64,000 nucleotides of DNA, from contig JAQMWT010000379.1 of assembly GCA_029834535.1 (NCBI GenBank), positions 186,001 to 250,000 on the forward strand. The letters run 5' to 3'. The DNA comes from Chrysophaeum taylorii. Lineage: Eukaryota > Sar > Pelagophyceae > Pelagomonadales > Pelagomonadaceae. A program made the position numbers and the translations under genes. Shown piece by piece: positions 29,551 to 39,503 of the stretch (position 1 is the stretch's first letter; each line of letters starts with the position of its first letter). The notes under the pieces were generated by a model. The model had not been told where the DNA came from, did no database searches, and saw nothing but the letters and a program-made list of their open reading frames with translations.

Positions 29551-30444
29551 TCAGGGAGGAGCATGGTGATGCGCGTGGTGGTGTGACTTGGCTCTGGCCG
29601 CCGCCTTACGGAGGGCGTAGTTGCAGGCGGCGAGGAGGTTGTAGCTAACAGAGTCGTTGGTGGAGCTCGGGACCCACGGGATGTCCGGGGCTTGCTTGGG
29701 TCTTCGGACAGTCGCATGGGTCGCGGCCTTTTTGCGCGCGCGGCGTCGACCGCGCTTGGGGGCGGGGGCGGCGGGCTCGGGGACGCGTCTCGGCGGCTTT
29801 CTCGCGCGCGCGTCGTCGATTGCCGCCTTGGTAGCCGCGAGGGCCGACCGGGCGTTGTCCAAGATGTCGCCCTCGGAGCGTCGGGGCTCCGAGGTCGAAG
29901 AAACATCGCCGGTCGTCGCCGCGCGAAAGTCGTCCACGAGGAGCTTGTTCATGGCAATCATCGCCTCGAGGACGCTCTCGAGGTTCTCGAGCCTCGACTC
30001 GAGGACCTTGTTTTTCTTCCCCAAATCCTCATCCGGCGGCCTCGCGTCGGCCCACGCGGCGAGCTCGATCGACCTCGCCAGGCTCTCGGAGGCGGACCTG
30101 TCGGCGCGCTCGGTCGCGAGGCGACGCGCCTCCGACTCGCGGTACCTGGCCTCCGACTCGCTCGCCGCCGTCTCGGCCGCCGCCACTCGTCGCTCGAGCT
30201 CGGCCTGCTCGGTCGCGAGCCGATTGTACGCCGCCCGCAACACGTCGGACGACGACGAATCCTCATTTTTTTCGCGCGGTCGCTCGGCCTCGAGCTCTTC
30301 GACTTGCCGCTTGCACGCCTGGCTCTCCTCGAGGGCCTGGGCCCGCTCGACCTCGAGTCGTCGGATCTTCTCCTGCAACGCGCGCAGCGCGGCGAGCACG
30401 GCGCGGGACGATGACGACGACCGACCCTCATCCTCATCGTCCAT
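29551..30444 (-). CDS. Coiled-coil protein, unknown function
   Basis: From ATG 30444 (MDDEDEGRSSSSSRAV) the product is 297 aa. Residues ~15–110 form a coiled coil (LQEKIRRLEVERAQALEES, EQAELERRVAAAETAA) and a second segment (KKNKVLESRLENLESVLEAMIAMNKLL) follows. The C-terminal third is basic (PAPKRGRRRARKK) and ends with a plausible folded motif, IPWVPSSTNDSVSYNLLAACNYALRKA, then a His-rich tail. It could be cytoskeletal or centrosomal; I see no diagnostic domain. The frame extends upstream, antisense to the RlmL-like gene, so the start is set at 30444, 75 bp from that gene. Confidence 0.6.
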   Translation of the reverse strand: MDDEDEGRSSSSSRAVLAALRALQEKIRRLEVERAQALEESQACKRQVEELEAERPREKNEDSSSSDVLRAAYNRLATEQAELERRVAAAETAASESEARYRESEARRLATERADRSASESLARSIELAAWADARPPDEDLGKKNKVLESRLENLESVLEAMIAMNKLLVDDFRAATTGDVSSTSEPRRSEGDILDNARSALAATKAAIDDARARKPPRRVPEPAAPAPKRGRRRARKKAATHATVRRPKQAPDIPWVPSSTNDSVSYNLLAACNYALRKAAARAKSHHHAHHHAPP

Positions 30445-30519
30445 GGCGGCGGTTGCCGGTCGTCCAGCCTCCAACGGACCACCGATCTTTTTGAACTGAA
30501 GGGCCGTCGTCTCCGTGTA

Positions 30520-31434
30520 ATGTTGTTGTTGCAGTGCGCGCCCGGTTTGGAGGGAATCGCCGCATCCGAGGCGCGCAGCCTCGGGTACCGCTGCAAGGTC
30601 CTCGGGGGCGGCCTTGTTTCGGTGAAAACCCTCGGCGCCGCGCGCGACATCATGCGGCTCAACTTGTGGCTCCGCGTTTCTCACTGCGTCCTCGCGAAAC
30701 TCGGGGAATTCCGCGCAACGGACTACGGCGCGCTCTACGACGGCGCGCGACGCTTGCCGTGGGCTCGGTACCTCCGCGCCGGCGAGGACCTCCAGGTCAA
30801 GGTCTCGTGCCGCGAGTCCAGACTCTACCACACGAAAGGAGTTGGCGATCGGGTCCTCGCGGCCGCGCGAAAGTGCCTCGACCAAGACGAAGGTATCGTC
30901 GTCGGGACGTCACCAGCACCACCACCAGAGACGCCCCCGCCTCGCGTCGTCGTGCGCCTCCGTGCCGACGTCGCGACTGTCTCGATCGACACCTCCGGCG
31001 ACCCTCTCCACCGCCGCGCCTGGCGTCTCGAAAACGCCGCCAAGGCTCCCCTCAAGCCCACCGCCGCCGCCGCGCTCCTCATGCTGGCGGGGTGGCCCCC
31101 GCAACAGGAAGAAACCCTCGTCTACGATCCCTTCGCCGGATCGGGCACCATCCTGGTCGAAGCCGCCTCGATGGCGCTCGGCTTGGCGCCGGGCCTGAGC
31201 CGCCCGTTCAGTTTCATGCGATTCCGCGACTTTGATCCCGCCGCCTGGCAGGCCGAGGTCGCGGCTGCATCGGAAGCAAGCAGAAGAAGGAGGCTTTGCG
31301 CCGTCGGGAGCGACCGCGACGCGGGCGCCGTCGCGCTCGCGATCCGAGCCGCCAAGGTCGCGGGCGTCGCCGACGCCGTCGCCTTCGACCGTCGCGCCGT
31401 ATCCGACGCTCTTTTCGGCGGCGGCGGCGGCGGC

Positions 31435-31505
<71 letters not shown>

Positions 31506-31797
31506 AGGGTCGTCGTCCCTCGTCGTCACGAATCCGCCCCACTTCCGACGTCTCGTTGCCAAGGAGAACCCGCGAAACCTTTACGCCGCCTTTGGCTCCG
31601 CGCTCCGACGCCGCGGCGCCGGCGCGAAGTGCACCGTGCTCGTCGCGAGCCCCCCCGGCGTCGTGGACCCTTCCAAAGGTCCGAAAACTACGCATCTCCA
31701 ACTCCTCGGTCAGCTCGGCTTTCCGACCCACCTCCAGCACCGCTTCCTCAACGGCGGCGTCTGGAGTTGCGTCTACGCCGGCACGGTGCCTTCTTAA
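30520..31797 (+). CDS. RlmL/THUMP-type RNA methyltransferase with poly-Asn insert
   Basis: The 425-aa protein resembles the UPF0020/RlmL family, which makes N2-methylguanosine in rRNA or tRNA. The N-terminal half (APGLEGIAASEARSLGY, VKVSCRESRLYHTKGV, VSIDTSGDPLHRRAWR) is THUMP-like plus linker. The catalytic domain has APLKPTAAAALLMLAGW, the SAM motif DPFAGSGTILVEAA (about 204–217) and a catalytic TNPPH motif (about 337–341) in place of the usual (N/D)PPY. Directly before that motif sit six Gly and 23 Asn residues (306–328), encoded by (GGC)n(AAC)23. Length is otherwise normal for the core family. The stop lies 34 bp from the convergent 1,680-aa gene. Confidence 0.85.
31435..31503 (+). repeat. 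(AAC)23 trinucleotide run inside coding sequence
   Basis: Twenty-three uninterrupted AAC codons encode poly-Asn within the methyltransferase, next to a short GGC run. No synonymous AAT codons interrupt it, so the run reflects recent DNA-level expansion rather than selection for Asn. Confidence 0.97.
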
Positions 31798-31831
31798 CTA
31801 CTAATACTACTACTATCGGGGTGGTTTCTTT

Positions 31832-34800
31832 CTATGTCTCGGACGGAGACAGGAGGACACTGCGCATGGCCCACGTGCGAAGGGCGTCGCGTAGCCGCTT
31901 CCGCCTGCCCATCGCGACCGCGGCGCGCCAAACGCGCCGCGCGTTGGCGAAGAGCAGCAGCGCGCGACACCCCCGGGACAAGGCGGCGGTCCTGGCGTGC
32001 GCGACAGCCTCGCAAGGTTCCTCTTCCTCCGACGACAACAAAGGCCCGGCCAGGAGCGAGGCGTCGTTCCTGGAGGCCCGCGGCGGCGGCACCGCGGGAG
32101 AATCGCCAACCGACGCCGAGTCGACGCGATGCACGGTGCGGTGCGACGGAGGAGTTTGCCTTGATGATAATGAGTTTCCCGACTCGTCAAGCGTTGTCGA
32201 CCGATCGCGGCGCGGCGCGGACTCGATTTCCGGAATCGTCGTCGTCGGAAAGTTTGTCGTCTCCGTCGTCGCCCGAGGAGGACTCGAGTCGTTTTCATTA
32301 TTGCGCTTCCGGCGTCGTCGAGGCGGCGGCGGCGGCGGCGACGTCATGTCGCCCTTTTTGACAACGATGATCCGGTCGTCCGCGCTCCGATAGAGCCGGC
32401 CGCCGTTCCGGTCGAGGAGTTTGCGCCGCTCGTCGCGACGCGCCGCCGCGACGGCCCGAGCCTGCCGAATTTCGCCAGCAGCTTCTGCAGCTCGCGCGGC
32501 GACCTCAGCCTGCTGGAGCGTCAGCTCCGCGCGCTCTTCTTCCAAGGCTCGACGCTGATTCGAGAGGTCCGACCGAATCTTGTCCATGGCGACGAGAATC
32601 TTGTGGCGCTCTCGCTCGAGGCCCAATCGCGCGGCCGCGGCGGCCTTTTCTGTTTCGCTCCGCGCATTTTCCGCCTCGACGCGCGCCCGTTGCGCCTCGT
32701 ACTGCGCCTGTTCCGCCTCTCTCCGCAGACGCAACACCTCTTCGGCCGCGCTAGCGGCCTGCTGAGCAACAGACGCGACCGCGGACTCGCGGCACCTTTC
32801 GGCGTCGCGCTCCGCGCGAAGCCGCTCTTTGCGCTCGAGTTTCGCCGACTCGTTCGCCGCGTGCGCCGCGGCGGCTTCGGCAGCGCGCCCTGCTTCGGCC
32901 GCGGCAACATTGGCGGCAGCGCGCTGCGCGTCGGCCGCGCGCGAGGCTTCGGCGACTGCCACTCGGGCGGCCGCGCGCTGCGCGTCGGCCGCGCGCGAGG
33001 CTTCGGCAGCCGCCGCAGTCGTTCGCGCCGCAGCCGCCGACGCCTCGGCCGCAACTCGAAGCGACTCGGCGAGGGCCACGGTCGCGCGCGCGTTCTCGAC
33101 GGCGCGCGCCTCGCGCTTCTTGGCTCGTCCCTCGGACTCCTCGACTGCTTTTTCGGCGGCGAGCGTTCGCCTCTTCAAGCGGTTGGCCTCGGCGGCAGCA
33201 GCTTTGACGCCTGCCTCTGCTTCCTTGCGAGCCTCGGCCGCCGCCTCGCGATCGCGCTTTGCGGCGCGACGCGAGGCGACCGCGGCCGCCGAATCGGTCG
33301 TAGCCTTACGCAACTTGGCGTCGGCCTCGTCGCGCGTCTCGGCCGCGCGAGACGACGCGTCGGCGAGCGATTGGGACGCGCGGGCATTCATCTCGGATGC
33401 GCTCTCCTTTGCTTTTAACGCCTCGGCTTCGGCGTCGGCAAGAATCTGGGTGGCAATCTGCTTGACCTCGGAAGCCTCCACGACCGCGCGCTGCGTGACC
33501 TCGGCGGCCTCGACGACCGCGCGATGCTTCGCCTCGGAAGCTTCCGCGATTGCGCGCTGCTTCGCCTCCAGGGCCTCCATGGTAGCGTTCTTCATCGTTT
33601 CCTCCGCACTCTGCTTGGCCTCCTCTCGCAGCGCTAGACCACGCTCGCGGGCGTCCGCGACTATCGCCCCAGCCCGAGCGCGCGCGTCGGCGACCGCCCG
33701 CGCCGCTTCCTGCTTGATCGTCCGGGCGTCGGCGATCAGCTTGCCGGCAGCCTGCTTTACCTCGAAGGCCTCGGCCTGGGCGTCGGCGATCAGCTGGGTC
33801 CCGTGGGTCCTCGCAGAAGCTACGTTGGCTTCGGCGGTCGCGCGGTCCCTTTCGAGCGCCGCGAGGTCGCGGTGGACGGCGACCGCAGAGATTTGTAAGC
33901 GGTCGCCGTCCGCCTCGACCCGCCGAATCACGTCGTCGGCGGCCGCCCTGCGTGCCGAAAGCGAAACTTCGAGCGCCGCCGTCGCGTCCTTGGACCGCTC
34001 GTCGCGCTGCAGGTCCTCGTGCTGCTTCCGGGCTTCGACCTCTCGGCGCGTACGCGTCGCGTACTCCCAAGCGCGCTCGGCCTCGCACCCGGCCGCGTCT
34101 CGCGACGCGATCGCCGCCGCGGCCGCCTCTTGGAGCGCGGCGATCTCGTCCGCGGCCGTCGCGATGCGCCTTTGCTGGACTTGGCTCTCTTTACGCAGCG
34201 AGTCGACCACCCTTTGGATCTTGTCGCGTTCGGTCCGCATTTTGTCGTTCGCGCGCTCCGAGTTATCGAGACGTGCCTTGGCGTCTCCGAGCTCCTTCTC
34301 GGCGCGCTCGCGGAGCCTCCGGACCTCGGCCACGGCTGCCTTCTTGTCTCTCCCGAGGCCTTCCACAACGCTCCGTTCTCGCAGCGTCAACTCGTTCTCG
34401 CATTCCGCGACTTCGGCCTCGCGTTCCGCGACCTTTGCCTCGCGTCGCGAAACGTCGGCCTCGACGCGCCGCGCGCGTTCCTCGATGCTCGCGGCCTCGG
34501 CCAGCGCCGCTCTCTTGCCTTTGTCGAGTTCTTGCGCGCCCGCCAGCTTGGCGCGCGCTTCGCCTTCCTGTTCGGCGACGTTCCGTTCCCTTGCGACCAG
34601 CTCCCGCTCGCGTCGCAGCGCGTCGGCTTCGGCGCGCCTCGCCCGCTCGGCGGAACTCGCGGCCTCGGCGGCCGACGCTTTTTTCTCCGTTTCGACCTCC
34701 TTGGCTGCGGCGAGCTTGGCGCGCATGTCGGCCTCGGCCTCGACAGCCGCGCGCGCCGCCGCCTGGGCCTTGAGACCTGCCTCGCGCGCCGCCGCGCGAT

Positions 34801-36874
34801 CCGCGTCGGCCTCTTCGAGCCGACGCAAAACCTCGGCTTGGGCTGCCTCGAGCCGCCGCTGCACTTCCGAGCTCTCGCGCGCGCGCGCCGCGGCCGCCGC
34901 CTCGGCGACCTCCACGCGCCGTCGGGCTTCGTCGATCTCGCGCCGCGCCTCGTCGTGGGCGCGCCGCGCCTCGGCGTGCTCGCGTCTTTCTACGTCGAGG
35001 GCCTCTCGCGCCGCGCGCGCCGCGTCCGACGCGTCCGCGGCGTCGCGAGCGCGAAGCGTCGCCTCGCGCACGACCTCCCGCGCCCCTTGGAGTCGGCGGT
35101 TGAGCTCCTCGGCGTCGCTCTCGCGCTGCCGCACCACCGCCTCGCGCGCCCTAATTGCCGCCTCCTGCGCCTGCTCCTTGGCGCTCAATCGCGAGCCGAG
35201 CTCGGAGAGCGACGCCTCGGCCGCGCATTTCGCTGCGCACCGTCGCGCGACGTCGACACGCCTGCTACATCTCACCCACGACGCGGCCGCGCGGTCGGCG
35301 GCCCGCGCGATATGCAGGTGCCGGGCGTGCGCCGCGCGACTCGAAACGAACCGCTTCTTCGCTGCCTCGTACCTTGCCGTCCTCGCGTCGAGCCGGTCGC
35401 GTCCCTCTCGAACCTCGGTCTCCGCCGCGGCGAGCGCGCCCTCCTTATCGCGCAACGCGGCTTCCTTGCGCTCGTAGTCTCGCAGCGTCGTTCGCGTCTC
35501 GGCCGCCTGCTCGCGCAACGCCGCCGTCGCTCGCGTGGCGGCTTCCACGACTGCCCGCGACGCCTCGGCTCGCTTCCGCGCTCCCTCGGCCTCGGCGACG
35601 CGCGCCTCTATCGCGCCCTCGATCTCGGCGAGCGCCGCCTCCCGCGACCTCGCGCGGCTGCACGCCTCTTCGGCCCGCGCCTCCGCCTCCTCCGCGCGGC
35701 GGGTCGCCTCGGCGGCACGCGCCTCGGCCTCGCTCCGACGGCCTTCGGCCGCGTCGCGCGCCTTGGACGCCTCTTCCGCCTTCTTCAAAACGACCGCCTC
35801 GGCCGCTTCGGCCGCGCGACGTCTCCCCGTACAGTCCCTGACCTCCACCCTCGCGGCATGCGCGGCCGCGAGGTTGTCGTCCGCGTCCTTCGCCGCGCGG
35901 ACAGCCGCCGCCCTCGCCTCCTTCTCGCGGCGTTCGTAAGTTGCGACCGCCTTGGCTAAAACCTCGCGCTCGGACTCGAGCTGCCGCGCGCGTCGCTCCT
36001 CGCTTGCCGCGCGCTCCGCGACCGCCGCGAATCTCGCCTCCTCCTCGGCGGCCAACCGCGCAGCCGACGCTCGCGCGTCGAGAGCCTTGGCCGTCGCGAC
36101 CTCGACCCCACTCCACGCCCCGTGCTCGAGCTCGACGAGCTCGCGCCGCCGCGCCTCGACGTCTCTCCGCTCGCGCGTCACGGCCCCGCGCGCGCGCTCG
36201 GCCGCCGCTTCTACGCGGCGGATTATCATCATTAATACGTGGTCCTCGCTGTCTGGCCGTCTCTTCGAAATCTCGCTCAGCCCGTGCGCAACCTCCTCGA
36301 ACGCCGCGTCCCGCGCCGCCGCCGCCGCCCTGCGTCGCGCCTCCTCGGCCGCCGAAACGTCGACCTTCGCCCTGCGCTCCTCCAACTCGCGCTCGATTTC
36401 CGAAACCCTGGCGCCCCATGCCTCGACAGCCCGCTCAAAAGAACACTCGGACCCGTCCACGCCGATCGCCCGGCACGCGGCGTCAACGCGACGTCGCGAC
36501 GCCTCGGCGTCCGCTTTCGCGGCCTCCGACGACGCCTCGGCGCTCCGCGCGCGCGCCTCGAGCTCCGCGACGCGACCCTCGAGCGCCGCGGCTCGGGAAC
36601 TCTCGGCGTCTAACTGCCGCATTCGGACCTCGCTCTCCTCGCCCAACCGCGCCACCTCCGCCTCGAGCAACCTCGTCCGCGTCGCGTACGCATCCAATAG
36701 CTCCTTTGACACCGTTTCCGTGCGCGTCATCGCCTTCTCCTCCGATATCCGTCCCCACTTATCGCCGCCCACCACTACCTCGTCGAGTCGCGCCGCCTTG
36801 CGCTTCTCGTAGGAGGACCCTGAGGCGACAACCAGGCCGTCCACTCGCGGCGGCGGCCTGCGTGACGATCTCAT
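31832..36874 (-). CDS. Giant coiled-coil protein (1,680 aa)
   Basis: One unbroken frame starts at ATG 36874 (MRSSRRPPPRVDGLVV). Nearly the whole length, about residues 50–1540, is Ala/Glu/Arg-rich coiled coil with shifting short pseudo-repeats such as EASEVKQ/EAAEVTQRAVVEA and ASRAADAQRAAARVA. The C-terminal ~130 residues change character: basic and polar disorder (PPPPPPRRRRKRNNEN) and a final segment with Trp-containing helices (RRVWRAAVAMGRRKRLRDALRTWAM). That last segment is reminiscent of Sfi1/IQ-like helical repeats. This layout suits a centrosomal, basal-body or flagellar scaffold, but no specific family is recognised. Because Ala/Arg codons dominate, long antisense frames exist opposite it and should be ignored. 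Confidence 0.75.
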   Translation of the reverse strand: MRSSRRPPPRVDGLVVASGSSYEKRKAARLDEVVVGGDKWGRISEEKAMTRTETVSKELLDAYATRTRLLEAEVARLGEESEVRMRQLDAESSRAAALEGRVAELEARARSAEASSEAAKADAEASRRRVDAACRAIGVDGSECSFERAVEAWGARVSEIERELEERRAKVDVSAAEEARRRAAAAARDAAFEEVAHGLSEISKRRPDSEDHVLMMIIRRVEAAAERARGAVTRERRDVEARRRELVELEHGAWSGVEVATAKALDARASAARLAAEEEARFAAVAERAASEERRARQLESEREVLAKAVATYERREKEARAAAVRAAKDADDNLAAAHAARVEVRDCTGRRRAAEAAEAVVLKKAEEASKARDAAEGRRSEAEARAAEATRRAEEAEARAEEACSRARSREAALAEIEGAIEARVAEAEGARKRAEASRAVVEAATRATAALREQAAETRTTLRDYERKEAALRDKEGALAAAETEVREGRDRLDARTARYEAAKKRFVSSRAAHARHLHIARAADRAAASWVRCSRRVDVARRCAAKCAAEASLSELGSRLSAKEQAQEAAIRAREAVVRQRESDAEELNRRLQGAREVVREATLRARDAADASDAARAAREALDVERREHAEARRAHDEARREIDEARRRVEVAEAAAAARARESSEVQRRLEAAQAEVLRRLEEADADRAAAREAGLKAQAAARAAVEAEADMRAKLAAAKEVETEKKASAAEAASSAERARRAEADALRRERELVARERNVAEQEGEARAKLAGAQELDKGKRAALAEAASIEERARRVEADVSRREAKVAEREAEVAECENELTLRERSVVEGLGRDKKAAVAEVRRLRERAEKELGDAKARLDNSERANDKMRTERDKIQRVVDSLRKESQVQQRRIATAADEIAALQEAAAAAIASRDAAGCEAERAWEYATRTRREVEARKQHEDLQRDERSKDATAALEVSLSARRAAADDVIRRVEADGDRLQISAVAVHRDLAALERDRATAEANVASARTHGTQLIADAQAEAFEVKQAAGKLIADARTIKQEAARAVADARARAGAIVADARERGLALREEAKQSAEETMKNATMEALEAKQRAIAEASEAKHRAVVEAAEVTQRAVVEASEVKQIATQILADAEAEALKAKESASEMNARASQSLADASSRAAETRDEADAKLRKATTDSAAAVASRRAAKRDREAAAEARKEAEAGVKAAAAEANRLKRRTLAAEKAVEESEGRAKKREARAVENARATVALAESLRVAAEASAAAARTTAAAAEASRAADAQRAAARVAVAEASRAADAQRAAANVAAAEAGRAAEAAAAHAANESAKLERKERLRAERDAERCRESAVASVAQQAASAAEEVLRLRREAEQAQYEAQRARVEAENARSETEKAAAAARLGLERERHKILVAMDKIRSDLSNQRRALEEERAELTLQQAEVAARAAEAAGEIRQARAVAAARRDERRKLLDRNGGRLYRSADDRIIVVKKGDMTSPPPPPPRRRRKRNNENDSSPPRATTETTNFPTTTIPEIESAPRRDRSTTLDESGNSLSSRQTPPSHRTVHRVDSASVGDSPAVPPPRASRNDASLLAGPLLSSEEEEPCEAVAHARTAALSRGCRALLLFANARRVWRAAVAMGRRKRLRDALRTWAMRSVLLSPSET

Positions 36875-37115
36875 CTCTGAGTAGTAATAACCGCCCCAAA
36901 GGGGTTTAGCATTCTATAAAATAATTCAACACATTTTATCATCAGAGGCGGATGGATGGATGGATGGGGGATCACCCTACAAGCAAAAGGGGTGTTACTT
37001 CACCCCGAGCTTCTTCGTTCAACAGCGCCCAGACCGCGCTTTTGTACGAATGTTGGGCTTGATTAAAATTGGCCATCCGGTCGCATTATTGGTGCTCGAG
37101 ACACACAGCAGTCCT

Positions 37116-37148
<33 letters not shown>

Positions 37149-38029
37149 TTGAGGCAGCGGCTTCTTCTTGCATTCGACGAGCGGCATCGGCGCGTTAAAT
37201 TCTCCGGAATTTACCTCGAGTCGGGAGGGAACATCGATAAGTATTTCCGGATCTCTCCTTGCTCCAATAATATTTACGCCCCCCCCCTAGGAAGAAACCG
37301 AAGATTCTGAAGATGGTTATCCCGCCCTTCGTTGGAGAGCCCGACGCCCCTGCCTCATTGCCGCCGCCGTCCTGCGACATTGTCGACCACCGTCTGCCAC
37401 GGATCCATGAAGGTGAAGTAATCAAGCAGCGACCAATCAATCATTTCCGACATTTTATTAGCTCCCCAGCTGCGTCGACAATCAATAGAAGGATCTCCCG
37501 CATGCCCTGCGGCCACTTCTTCCACTCCATCCAAAACGTTCTTTGCCGCCAGTCCTCAATGACCACCAAGATTTTCCGTCTCCTCCGAGCGCTCAGCCTT
37601 CGGAGGCAACGACGGCGGCAGCAGGGGCTCGTCCCTCACGGGGCTCCTCGTCGTTTTCGTCGTCTAATCAATAATCATCATCGGCGCCGCGGCTCAGTGC
37701 CTCTAAATCGTCTGCTCGAGTTGGTTGTGCCCATTTTGTTTGTTCTTGGAGCAGGAGTGACTTCCATCGTGAACGTGACGGTCCACGTTTGCAGCGACTC
37801 AGTTGCAGCGCCTCAGAGGTTCACTGAATTTAGTTCACTTCACTTCACTTCACCGGAAGTCAGCGTTCACTTCACATTCATTCACTTTGGCTGACTGGTG
37901 ACAAAGTCTAACGAAGGAAGTCGAGCCGGGCTACCTGGAGAGGTGGAGGATAATGTTGATGATGAGGAGGAAACGCGGAACAGAAGGAGCACAAGAAAAA
38001 GCCGATGTCGATGCTGACGTCGAACACTC
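36875..38029. other. Repeat-rich, gene-poor region
   Basis: I see no supported gene. It holds a GATG-type run (36946–36966), (CAG)10 at 37117–37146, and TTCAC runs around 37828–37895 (TTCACTTCACTTCACTTCAC). Part of the frame at 37313–37894 is open but has no protein-like family resemblance. Confidence 0.5.
37117..37146 (+). repeat. (CAG)10 microsatellite
   Basis: Ten CAG units in non-coding sequence. Confidence 0.95.
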
Positions 38030-38225
38030 CCGGCAAAACTGGATGATATAAACCAGGGAAACGTCTTGCTCGGCGCGGACGAGGCGGACAAAGTTGCCCT
38101 ACTGCGCATGAAGAAGAATTTCATTGCGGCGGCCCGGATCAAGCATAGCGACCTCGCCGAGACCGAGTTCAAAAACGCCGGAAGCACTATCCCCGACGAC
38201 TCTGCAGGTATGGGGTCTGATGAGG
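38030..38225 (+). mobile_element. Remnant resembling hAT transposase C-terminus, copy 1
   Basis: The translation NQGNVLLGADEADKVALLRM…TIPDDSA aligns with TEGNSLLGDEERDMLALLRM…TIPAEEN of the oppositely oriented remnant at 38780–39110; 12 of the first 20 positions are identical. The upstream hallmark (P..S...E...SAG) is not preserved in this copy. No inverted terminal repeats or target-site duplication could be identified. It is too short to be functional. Confidence 0.5.
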
Positions 38226-38779
38226 AAGGAAGAACAAGGCGAAGATACCGATGTCGTTCACATCGCCTAAAGTTAGAGACACTGAACACCATCCACGGTA
38301 ACACCTCCTTCGCCCCGAAACGCGAGTGAATCTAAGAGCACCAGACCTAGTCAATGGCGGGCGGGGCACGGAACTGACGGGGCGCGGCAGGGCGCTGGCA
38401 CAAAAAAAAAATAAAAAAAGTGGTGATCACTTCACCAAGGCCACGTAGGGCGACGCATTTCCTTCAAATCAATTCACCAAAATTAAGTGGCTGGTGAAGT
38501 GGCTCACGTTCACTTGCAGAAGTGAATTCCCAATGCTGGTTATCACATTGAGCGGAAGAGGCAATGTAGGTGAATGGTCGTATTCCGGAACAATTATTTC
38601 AATGCTGCACTTTTACTTTAATTTAGAGTAAAGCAAAAGAGCCTTTATTCTGAGGGACGTAAAAAAGTAAAGGCAAGTGACCATCAGGTTATTGAGTCGA
38701 TGGTAAATCAAAGCAAAGGAAAGTAAAGTGGGCCTGCAGACATTCTCGTACCCGCGGAAATATAGATTACACGGCATTC

Positions 38780-39110
38780 GCAAGCCGTCCACTTTCAGGC
38801 GAGTCCGTGTCGTCCCCTTGGTTTTCTTCGGCGGGGATCGTGGTCTCGTCGGCGACGTTGGCGATCTTGCCGTATTTGCCTCGGGCCCACTTCATCAACT
38901 CGCCGTGCATACGCAAGAGGGCGAGCATGTCGCGTTCCTCGTCGCCAAGCAGCGAGTTACCCTCGGTCAGGACGAGGTTGCCGGCCGAGGTGATTTGTTC
39001 GCAGAAGCTCAAGGCAGGAAGCGTGTGCCGATGGAGCCGCGTGAAGATCTGGCGAGCTTGGGGAGGAAGCCGTACTTGGTGTCTTTCCCGTTCTTCTTTT
39101 AGAGCTTGCC
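38780..39110 (-). mobile_element. Remnant resembling hAT transposase C-terminal dimerisation region, copy 2
   Basis: Read on the minus strand, TLPALSFCEQITSAGNLVL, then SLLGDEERDMLALLRMHGEL, fits the hAT dimerisation pattern P-A-x-S-x3-E-x3-S-A-G followed by a Leu-rich helix. The upstream catalytic domain is missing and the N-terminal sequence is unrelated. The surrounding DNA is low in GC and full of AGTAAAG and TTCAC repeats. Placement as hAT is from pattern memory, not alignment. Confidence 0.5.
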
Positions 39111-39503
39111 TTCGCCAGCTCACCTCCAGGGTAAAGCAAACCCCTTCTTGACTCTGGCAGAGCGAGCGAGAGGAGTAAAGTAAAGTAAAATGAATAGTTA
39201 GATTTTTTTCCCTGAAGAAATTCTTCTCTTTATTAGGTAAATTCATTTTAGTAAAGGTGCAAGAGTGTTGTGTTCGAATGTTGTTCTTTTTGCGGAGGAA
39301 AGAATTGCCAGCCGTTGGGAAAACCGACGTTCCGTTCTAACAGATATTTCCGCATGACGTCATCCAAGTTGAGCCCAAGTGTAAACAGAGTTTTGGCACG
39401 ACGGCACAACGAGAGAGGCAAGGACTAGGCCAAGCTGGCCGCCGCCTTCTGCTGCGGGGAGCCGCCGTTGTCGGGGGTCGGCAATCCGATTCGACGTCCG
39501 TCT

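Noticed and set aside
32829-35477. 882-codon open frame on the plus strand opposite the 1,680-aa coiled-coil gene
   Set aside because: Ser/Ala-rich, low-complexity composition typical of the antisense of GC-rich coiled-coil codons; no domain; the minus-strand gene is longer and has coherent coiled coil.
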